Shown piece by piece: positions 56,906 to 64,000 of a DNA stretch of 64,000 bases. Source of the DNA: Dasypus novemcinctus (Eukaryota; Chordata; Mammalia; Cingulata; Dasypodidae); the NCBI RefSeq assembly GCF_030445035.2, contig NC_080683.1:92589675-92653674 (forward strand), given 5' to 3'. The notes beneath the pieces are model-generated. The model was not told the origin of the DNA. It ran no database searches and saw nothing but the letters and a program-made list of their open reading frames with translations. Numbering within the stretch: position 1 is the stretch's first letter; every line of letters starts with the position of its first letter. A program made the position numbers and the translations under genes.

Positions 56906-57116
56906 AACATTTAAAGTTCTATTTTTACTTCTTTTATAACCAATTTTTACATTTATTTTTCATATAAAAATGTCTGCCTTGCATTCAAGTTTTTATAATA
57001 GTAAAAAATACTTCCCCCCCAAAAAAAGAAAAATCATTTCAGAATACTAAATGTTGTTTTACTCTATGGCTCTAACTTATCCTGAAAATCACCCCCATTT
57101 TTCTGAACCCGTAATT

Positions 57117-57129
57117 TGCTATTTCTTTT
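57117..57129 (+). repeat. Target site duplication, left (DAS-SINE)
   Basis: TGCTATTTCTTTT recurs at 57626-57638. Confidence 0.9.
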
Positions 57130-57625
57130 TTTTTATAGATTTATTTTTTATTTATTTCTCTCCCTTCCCCCTCCCCCTTTCTCCCCTCCCCCTTTCTCCC
57201 TCCCCCTTTCTCCCCTCCCCCTTCCTCCTCTTCCCCCTTCCCTCCGTTCCCCCCCCCAGTGGTCTGCTCTCTGTGTCTACTTGCTGTGTGTTCTCCTGTG
57301 TCTGCTTGTATTCTTGTCAGTGGCACCAAGAATCTGTATCTCTTTTTCATTGCGTCATCTTGCTGCTTCAGCTCTCTGTGTGTGCGGCACCACTCCTGGG
57401 CAGTCTGCACTTTTTTTATGCTGGGTGCCTCTCCTGATGGGGCACACTCCTTGCGCGTGGGGCTCCCCTATGCAGAGGACACCCCTGAGTGGCAGAGCAC
57501 TTCTTTTGTGCATTAGCACTGTGCATGGGCCAGCTCATCACATGGGTCAGGAGGCCCAGGATTTGAACCCTGGACCTCCCATGTGGTAGGTGGATGCTCT
57601 ATCCATTGAGCCAAATCTGCTAACC
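57130..57625 (-). mobile_element. DAS-type SINE with expanded C/T-rich tail region
   Basis: Inverse orientation, with inverse B-box region 'GGATTTGAACCCTGGACC' near 57573 and head end 'GAGCCAAATCTGC' at about 57612. Between body and tail there is a roughly 100-base pyrimidine tract (57158-57260) made of CCTCCCCCTTTCTCCC-type units, which makes this copy about 90 bp longer than the others. Frames of 128 and 157 codons cover it and are by-products of the tract. Confidence 0.92.
57158..57260. repeat. Pyrimidine minisatellite in the SINE tail
   Basis: Four or more imperfect units of roughly 14-17 bases based on CTCCCCCTTTCTCCC. Confidence 0.85.
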
Positions 57626-57638
57626 TGCTATTTCTTTT
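57626..57638 (+). repeat. Target site duplication, right
   Basis: Copy of 57117-57129. Confidence 0.9.
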
Positions 57639-58473
57639 AATGTCAAGTGTTTATTGAGCATTTACCACTCGTCAAGCATTGAGATATGTTCAAGGGTTAG
57701 AAACATGGTATGCATAACCCAATCTCAATTGCAGAAAAGCTCACAATATTGTGAAATGATTTTTATCTTTCCTGTGCTCAGTTGCAACCTTCATAAGCTA
57801 CCTGAAGTTGTGGCCAACACCAAGTTTCAGGGTTAGATCTAGCACGTTTCAGTCACACCAGTTAGTACCTATCATATTACCCTGATACTCACGAAACTGC
57901 TTGCCTGACTCTGAATCGTGTAGCAGTCGGTCTACATTACAAAATGCGGCCTGATAAAAAATTTTAGATGCTGCTCAGGCTGCCTATGGAGTATCAATAA
58001 ACTGAGCTGGATGTCTTTAATATCCACTATGTGCCCAAACTTTCTCCTGGTACCTGCTACTTATTTCAAAATACCAAGTCCCATCAGTTGAAATCGCCTC
58101 AATCCAGCATACGTTCTCCTGGATCCTAACCTGTTCCCATCAGTGACTTCCTCTATCAACCACCTTTTCAGGGCAGCTTGGGTAGAAGAAATAAAATTTT
58201 TCATCTAGTCCTTACCTCCATAGAATGAAATTCTACCATAAATTAAAATTCTACCCTGGGTCTGAATAACCTCTGAAAGCCCACTTACCTCTTTTTGTTT
58301 TTTTGTTTTTCCTGGATTTCTTTTGTAATTACTCTAGAACATGTTTAATCCATATTTTTAAAAATATTACCTTTGTCCTTTCTGAACCTGACATGTTACA
58401 GATGTGGAAAGTAAAACTCAAAGAGGTCATATAACTTTAACTTTTCCTGGGTCATGCATTGCAAGTTAACATG
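57639..58473. other. Unassigned sequence
   Basis: Contains 'GTGTTTATTGAGCATTTACCACTCGTCAAGC' near 57644 (inverted L2 tail). The rest is unassigned. Confidence 0.45.
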
Positions 58474-58482
58474 AGAGGTAGG
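58474..58482 (+). repeat. Target site duplication, left (DAS-SINE)
   Basis: AGAGGTAGG recurs at 58863-58871. Confidence 0.85.
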
Positions 58483-58862
58483 TGGTGGACTTGGCCCGGT
58501 GGTTAGGGCATCCGTCTACCACATGGGAGGTCTGTGGTTCAAACCCCGGGCCTCCTTAACCCGTGTGGAGCTGGCCCATGCACAGTGCTGATGCGCTCAA
58601 GGAGTGCCCTGCCACACAGGGGTGTCCCCCGCGTAGGGGAGCCCCACGCGGAAGAAGCGCGCCCCATAAGGAGAACCGCACAGCGCGAAAGAAAGTGCAG
58701 GCTGCCCAGGAATGGTGCCGCACACATGGAGAGCTGGCACAACAAGATGACACAACAAAAAGAAACAAAGATTCCCGTGCTGCTGACAACAACAGAAGCG
58801 GACAAAGAAGACACAGCAAATAGACACAGAGAACAGACCAAAAAAAAAAAAAAAAAAAAGTC
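58483..58862 (+). mobile_element. DAS-type SINE, youngest-looking copy
   Basis: A-box TGGCCCGGTGG at 58492-58502, B-box GGTTCAAACCC at 58536-58546. The GC-rich body is well preserved with several CpGs. The tail is a pure A-run of about 20 without the AAATAAATCTTT segment. CpG retention and the homogeneous A tail suggest recent insertion. Several overlapping frames of 76-159 codons are not genes. Confidence 0.93.
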
Positions 58863-58871
58863 AGAGGTAGG
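58863..58871 (+). repeat. Target site duplication, right
   Basis: Copy of 58474-58482. Confidence 0.85.
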
Positions 58872-61188
58872 ATTTTTTTCCTTACTTCTAAGATTGATAC
58901 GGGATGATCAAGTACCTTACCTGCAAAATGATCCTGTCACTGTATTCACCAAAGTTTCTGAGCCCCATTACTTGGTAAACAGGCCTTTGATTTTTAACAC
59001 ACATAAATTGTAAAAATTATCTTCAAGGTTTCTAACTGATTATGTATCTTATAAGAATCTGATTTTTCCTAGGCTGTGTGCAAGATAATATGCTTAAAAT
59101 AGGTATTTGTCAAATAAGAAAGAAGAAGAGAAAGATGCTTATTATAGAAAATGATAGTCAAAGCAAATTCATAGAAAATGTATGGATAAATAGCAAGTAA
59201 CAATTCTTGGATCTTAAGATGTTAAAATAATGGGCATTTTCCAGCAAAGCCATTACTAGTTTATTTGCTATAAAATACAATTATTTATATTAACCTTCTC
59301 CAAAAAAGTCACAAATAATTGGGTCCATTGAAAATGGCTTAATAGCAAATCTTAAAGAATCAATATAACCAAGTAGAAATTTTTTTTTCTAAAATTCCAT
59401 GTCTGAATTTTAAACAAGTAACACTGGCCAGAGTATCTGACAACCATATAAAAGAGGTTTCTCCCAAAATATGCAGCTCATGCTGTGACAGTGACAGTGA
59501 TATGCACTGTGTCATGTCAATTCAAGAGGAGAGGCCACACTAGAGTGAAAAGGAGCCCTCTTGACATGCATTTCATGACATTATGGAATCACTTAAGAAA
59601 CTGACTGCAAAGTGAGTGAATCATAGGCCAAATGTGACACTTTTTGCCTATTTAATGGAAAGAGTCTAATAGGGTGTCTTCTCATTTGGTTAACAGGACA
59701 TTTACATTCATTTTACCGTTCTGTAGACCCCAAAGTTTGATCATGTTTCTGTATACACAGCGCAAGGTAACATATTGATCCAGAAACACTTGTCTCCATG
59801 TTGAAAACAATGTAACTTTAACCACTTCTGTCCTACTCTGAGAGGGTGCCATTGTAGGCTACAGCAACCTGGACCCTAGGGTAAGACCCTGAACCAAATA
59901 ACTAATAAGGTAATGTAGCTCTTTCAGTCAATGGAAAGAATTAAATCACACAATACTTTTTGCATTATTGCTGGCTAATGGTTATCAGTTAATATTTGTT
60001 CCAATATTACAAATTAGTTTTTTTCAGCAATAATGAGTCCTTTCCTTGTGACATACAAATATTTTAAATCTCAGAGTAATTAAGTCCTCTTTGCACAGTA
60101 ATATTTATGCTTCTTGCACACAACTGTGAAACTACCACCATGGTAGTAAAACTTTATTAACCAAATATCTCAGGGGAATCACCCTTCTTGCCATTCTCCT
60201 TTCAAATCCATGATGTGAGCCAGAAAAATAAATGCCCTTAAATATTTTTAGGAAATCTCAATTTATTTTATGCAATATTTACTGTATTACTAAAGATGTA
60301 TCCAGTTTAAAGTCCAATAGCCATGTTTTTATAACCATACTTTGGACATAAGAAAACAGTTTTGTGCCAACTGTATCAAACAGAAGGGAAGCAAATGGAT
60401 TGTCATTATGAGTATGAAAAATGCATCTGTGTGTCTATATGAATGCATGTTTATTTCATTTTCCCAATATCACCGTATTCTTCAATGACACTGTCTAAGC
60501 CCTAAATGCACCACTTCGCACACTACAGGTGACTTCACACGAGTACATACCCTGCCGGCTTTCATGGTGGAGAGAGGTGATTAATTTATTTATCTTGTTA
60601 TCTTTTACATCTTTAATATCTTCCATTAATTTCATGAGACATGGCTGTGTTTGTCTGGACAGTTATTCTGTAAGCATCTAGTATCTGTTTTTCACTTTCC
60701 AACAGCTGCACATTAGAAGAAAATGCCAATGCTGTACCATTGCTAGTTCAGACTTGCAGGTGACTGTGCTCTACATGTGAGACTTTTACAATGTGGCAGG
60801 ATGAAAAAGCTACTATAGCAAATAAATCTAGAAGGCTTCCTCGGGAGAGCTCCCCACTCCCTGCAGCTTAAAGAGATTCTCAGAGAAGAGGAAATGCCCC
60901 CACAGCAGCCCCATCATTAGTTTGCATTCTCCTGTGGTTTTCTCTTTTTGCTTCCCTGCAGTGATCGCAAAACAACTGGAAATGAGAGATAGCTTGTTGT
61001 CAGAAATGGTTTCGGGCCTTCTGTTTTAGAAGAAACCATCCATAAAACTGATGATTGGCTTCTCCACTAGTGAGAATATTAGCAGGTGTGTTATAGAAGT
61101 GAAGAGAGGAAACAAACTAATTTACCTAACTCATAGATTTCAGCTAAAACAAAATAACTTATTCTGTTTTCCACCCCAGAGGGGTAAG
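58872..61188. other. Unassigned, repeat-poor stretch
   Basis: I recognise no repeat in about 2.3 kb, unusual for this window. The part at about 60500-60960 has more balanced base composition and no obvious element. It is a candidate for conserved non-coding sequence; no exon was supported. Confidence 0.4.
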
Positions 61189-61199
61189 AACAAAGACTA
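61189..61199 (+). repeat. Target site duplication, left (micro-insertion)
   Basis: AACAAAGACTA recurs at 61235-61245. Confidence 0.85.
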
Positions 61200-61234
61200 T
61201 TTTTTTTTATTTATTTCTCTCCCCTTTCCCCTGC
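61200..61234 (-). mobile_element. 35-bp DAS-SINE tail micro-insertion
   Basis: Minus strand: a GGGGAAAGGGGAGAG-type end, then AAATAAATAAAAAAAA. This is the 3' end of the DAS-SINE and nothing more. Exact 11-bp duplications flank it. Confidence 0.85.
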
Positions 61235-61245
61235 AACAAAGACTA
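61235..61245 (+). repeat. Target site duplication, right (micro-insertion)
   Basis: Copy of 61189-61199. Confidence 0.85.
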
Positions 61246-61940
61246 ATTTAAATGTCTTTTCTTTTATAGCAGTTTAATATTTATTTAATTTAATTAAATT
61301 TGTTAACATTAGTTGTATATATGGGGTTAAAATATTGCAAAAGGCCTGAATACAGGACCATCTTCTTTGTCACCTATGGCTTTTGTGCATTTATTCACTT
61401 CTGTTGCACACTACAAAAATTTATAAGGGGAATCTCCCAAATATTTGAAAATGATGAAAAATGTTTTAATATAGGTCATATTAATTATATCATAAATAAA
61501 TAATATTTGAGGATGATCATTTTGATGAAAATTACTATTGTTCAATATAATGTCAGAGGAGAGAATCTCCTAACATTCTTGCCTCCTATCTACTCAGAAT
61601 AAAACGTAATTCCTTGGTTTGCAACTACAGTCACCGTTTGCCTGTTCTGGTGTTGTACAAATCACACCTTACAATTCTGGTTGACCACTCCTTACTATGG
61701 CCTTCCGCTTCTGAGAGTTGCAATTATGATCATGTCCTCAGGAGCTTTTATTGTTTGAAACTGTAATCCAGTTTGTCCCAAGAATATGTCTTCTGTGTTC
61801 ATATAAAATAAAGCTGGAAGAGCAGAAAGATGCCCTATCTTCTGGTAGCAACTGAAACAATAAGGGAGATTAATTGCTTAAGTAGCCTTAATTAGCCATG
61901 GAATTCTGAGAAACTATGTCTTCAAGGCCTCCAAAAATTA
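61246..61940. other. Unassigned sequence
   Basis: Nothing recognised. Confidence 0.4.
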
Positions 61941-61950
61941 AGAATGCCTC
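61941..61950 (+). repeat. Target site duplication, left (DAS-SINE)
   Basis: AGAATGCCTC recurs at 62382-62391. Confidence 0.9.
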
Positions 61951-62381
61951 TCGACTTGGCCCAGTGGTTAGGGCGTCCATCTACCACATGGGAGGTCCGC
62001 AGTTCAAACCCTGGGCCTCCTTGACCCGTGTGGAACTGGCCCATGTGCAGTGCTGATGCGTGCAAGGAGTGCCATGCCATGCAGGAGTGTCCCCTGCGTA
62101 GGGGAGCTCCGTGCGCAAGGAGTGCGCCCCTAAAGAGAGCTGCCCAGTGCAAAAGAAAGTGCAGCCTGCCCAGGAATGGTGCCACACACACAGAGAGCTG
62201 ACACAACAAGATGACGCAACAAAAAAAAGAAACACAGATTCCCGTGCCACTGACAACAACAGAAGCAGACAAAGAAGACAAGCAAATAGACACAGAGAAC
62301 ATACAACCGGGGTGGGGAGGGGGAAGGGGAGAGAAATAAATAAATAAATAAATAAATACATAAATAAATCTTTAAAAAAAA
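61951..62381 (+). mobile_element. DAS-type SINE, slightly 5'-truncated
   Basis: Starts at TCGACTTGGCCCAGTGG, missing a few 5' bases. B-box-like AGTTCAAACCC near 62001. Tail is an extended (AAAT)n array (62334-62370) plus CTTT and A-run. Frames of 126 codons on the minus strand are by-products. Confidence 0.93.
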
Positions 62382-62391
62382 AGAATGCCTC
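62382..62391 (+). repeat. Target site duplication, right
   Basis: Copy of 61941-61950. Confidence 0.9.
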
Positions 62392-62435
62392 ATGACTCTA
62401 ATAAGATGGTACTCTGATTATTTTATTACAATGAT

Positions 62436-62896
62436 TGTGATGGTTAGGCTATTGTGGCAACTCAGCCAGGTAATTGTGCCCAGTTGTTTGGTCAAGCAAG
62501 CACTGGGCTAATTGTAATACAAGGGCATTTATGGACTTTAGTCACCACTGACTTTACTGCAGTGGTAAATCATAGATAGCTGATTACAAGTACATCAATC
62601 AGGGAGATCGCCATCAGCAATGAGTGATGCTTTATCCAATCAGTTGAATGCATTAAAAGGGGAAGTGATTCCAGCATTAAGTAAGTATTTCCCATCTTGT
62701 CTTTGGACAGCCAACATCTCCCAGAACTCACCAAGAACCTTATTAGACTTTCATTGGAGCCCCTGGTTTCAGCCTGCCTGTGGAACCTGGACTTGTGCAT
62801 CCCCACAGTCACATGAGAGACTCTTATAAAATTGCATATTATTGACAGATATCTCTTGTTGATTCTGTTTCCCTGGAGAACCCTGACTAATATTGC
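62436..62896 (+). mobile_element. MLT2-like ERVL LTR
   Basis: Starts TGTGATGGTTAGGCT. It contains 'GGTAATTGTGCCCAGTTGTTTGGTCAAGC', 'ATCCAATCAGTTGAATGCATTAAAAGG' and 'CTTGTGCATCCCCACAGTCACATGAGAGAC', and ends 'TTCTGTTTCCCTGGAGAACCCTGACTAATA'. This is the MLT2 layout. A primer-site-like sequence follows at 62898-62915. Confidence 0.85.
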
Positions 62897-62897
62897 T

Positions 62898-62915
62898 TGG
62901 TATTGGGAGTGGAGT
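62898..62915 (+). other. Decayed tRNA-Leu-type primer site
   Basis: TGGTATTGGGAGTGGAGT matches the tRNA-Leu(UAA) complement at about 14 of 18 positions by memory. It lies directly after the MLT2-like LTR, as in ERVL elements. Confidence 0.65.
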
Positions 62916-62944
62916 GGGTGAGGAAAAGGATTAGAAATGCCCTG

Positions 62945-63804
62945 CAAGCTACAGATCTCAGGGTATTCCCTTGCATTTTCTTCTAGTGAGACAGGATTAT
63001 TCTCTTCAGGCAGGGGTTAGGAGCTAGTTTTCTCAGGGCAGTCTGCAGGCTTGGCAGTGCATGCTGGAGTTTGGCTGGTACATGCCTCAGGGCTGGGAGG
63101 AGGTCCAGACTCCCTGGGGCAGGCTGGAGGCTGGATGATAAAAGGTTGACAAGGTGTGGTCTGGACAGGGCAGGCCATAGTAGGCCTATCTGGTAAAGTC
63201 TAATCAGAATTCAGGGTTCCAGTGTCTCCACCAATATTATCATCATCCCATATATCTACATCCCAATTCTCTGGATTCAACTCTTTTCCAATCAAAGGCT
63301 TCACTTTAACTGCGGAAACCCTGTAGGGTTGAGATTTTAGTTTCCTTTGTAACTCTGCTACTCGTACAATTAGAGTCTGAGTTTGATTCTCAGATATTTT
63401 GAGCCTGTGGCTACAGGAGACAAGATTTTCTTTCAGAGCATACATAGAAACTTTTGTATCATTCATGCAGTGTTTAAGTTTCAAAATTGAAGCCTTTTTA
63501 ACTCATCTCTTTCTTTTGTAACAGTATCCGGAGTAGCTAGGAGGAGCCAGCCAACATCATTATACGGTTTGACTCCACAAAATTCTGTTAAGTTGTTGAA
63601 AACACTCTCACCCAGATCCTTACTTCTTACAAGCATGGATGTAGGGGAGTCCAGTGTTGATATTTTGCATATTTCAATTGCCAACTCACACCATGGACTG
63701 TTAGCAGCCTCTTTGTTTTTGGAAAGGGAGTCATCAGTACCATAGAGTCTAATTAGAGTAGAGAGCCAATTGCAAAACTCCCAGAACCACCCTAGACACC
63801 CCAT
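62945..63804 (-). pseudogene. ERVL-like gag, broken
   Basis: Gag encodes the structural capsid proteins. The first frame starts at ATG 63804, 20 bases after the primer site, and gives a protein beginning MGCLGWFWEFCNWLS (107 codons, stop at 63481). A second frame (63484-63200, 94 codons), shifted relative to the first, continues with a leucine/charged heptad-like stretch and an acidic end, DVDIWDDDNIGGD. After its stop, reading in the same frame continues proline-rich down to about 62945, where the opposite-oriented MLT2-like element begins. So gag is broken by at least one frameshift and one stop and truncated by the junction. The ERVL assignment rests on the LTR, the primer type and the position, not on a domain search. 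Confidence 0.72.
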
Positions 63805-63823
63805 GTTTAAGAGTGTTCCTCAA

Positions 63824-63841
63824 GAACCACTCCTGGTACCA
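63824..63841 (-). other. ERVL primer binding site, tRNA-Leu
   Basis: Minus strand TGGTACCAGGAGTGGTTC. The first 15 bases are the complement of the tRNA-Leu(UAA) 3' end from memory. Leucine tRNA priming defines ERVL. Confidence 0.85.
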
Positions 63842-63844
63842 AGC

Positions 63845-64000
63845 TGTATTAATCAGCCAAATGCGTGCTGATGCAAAATACCAGAAATTGGTTGGTTTTT
63901 ATAAAGGGTATTTCTTTGGGATAGGAGCTTACATATACCGGGCCATAATGCATAAGTTACTTCCCTCACCAAAGTCTATTTTCATGTGTTGGGCCAAGAT
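63845..64000 (-). mobile_element. ERVL 5' LTR, cut by the window edge
   Basis: Minus strand ends GGCTGATTAATACA, three bases before the primer site. Contains TATAAAA and an ATTTCTGGTATTTTGCATCAGC block. Same family as the solo LTR at 15301-15940. Confidence 0.88.

Noticed and set aside
57116..57589. 157-codon frame rich in proline, leucine and cysteine
   Set aside because: It lies wholly in a DAS-SINE and its pyrimidine tract; similar frames occur in the other SINE copies in both strands.
58483..58560. A tRNA gene (intact A and B boxes)
   Set aside because: The head does not fold as a mature tRNA of sensible length and is followed by SINE body and A tail with target duplications.
58534..59013. 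159-codon frame with a lysine run
   Set aside because: Starts in the DAS-SINE, reads through its poly-A tail and into unrelated flank; no conserved product.

Overview
This window is repeat-dense mammalian nuclear DNA, most likely from an armadillo (Dasypus or a close relative). The main evidence is at least seven clear copies, plus one tail fragment, of a tRNA-headed SINE. Its head has A-box TGGCCCAGTGG and B-box GGTTCAAACCC, its body is distinctive, and its tail is AATAAATAAATCTTT. I recognise this as the DAS-SINE family described from the nine-banded armadillo. The other repeats fit an AT-rich placental genome: MIR, L2, L1, MER5A, MER20, MaLR-like LTRs and ERVL-like LTRs. I found no convincing host protein-coding exon, no functional RNA gene, no operon-like structure and no CRISPR. 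All long ORFs lie in repeats or look like chance ORFs. The window is intergenic or intronic, and I cannot say which gene, if any, it belongs to.

Layout. 0-14 kb: mostly old sequence with MaLR, MIR and L2 relics, a U6-snRNA/L1 chimeric retrocopy (6.1-6.6 kb), a DAS-SINE with clean target duplications (7.7-8.1 kb), and a 5'-truncated L1 tail inserted in an L2 (9.6-10.8 kb). 14.3-16.1 kb: an old L1 3' end broken by two different solo LTRs, one with a 4-bp and one with a 5-bp target duplication. 17-32 kb: low-density old repeats (L2, hAT-type DNA transposons, MLT2-like and MaLR-like LTRs) and long unassigned stretches. 32.7-44 kb: a dense nest of L1, DAS-SINEs and a MaLR LTR, with SINEs inserted in SINEs and in LTRs. 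44.46-51.81 kb: a young-looking endogenous retrovirus-like provirus on the minus strand, with two 454-bp LTRs (about 5 differences by eye), 4-bp target duplication, primer binding site and polypurine tract, but no gag-pro-pol-sized reading frames. A separate solo LTR sits inside it. 52-57 kb: mostly unassigned. 57-64 kb: three more DAS-SINEs, a 35-bp SINE-tail micro-insertion, an MLT2-like LTR and, at the right edge, the start of a minus-strand ERVL element (LTR, tRNA-Leu-type primer site, broken gag).

The elements are related mainly through retrotransposition. The L1 machinery is the known driver of DAS-SINE and U6-chimera insertion (tail plus target duplication). The non-coding provirus would have needed proteins from a coding relative elsewhere. 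The partial ERVL at the right edge is the same LTR family as the solo LTR at 15.3-15.9 kb. The most interesting items are the young non-coding provirus, the U6-L1 chimera, and the very short L1/SINE insertions that still have target duplications. Family names and matches are by eye and memory; no database search was run.
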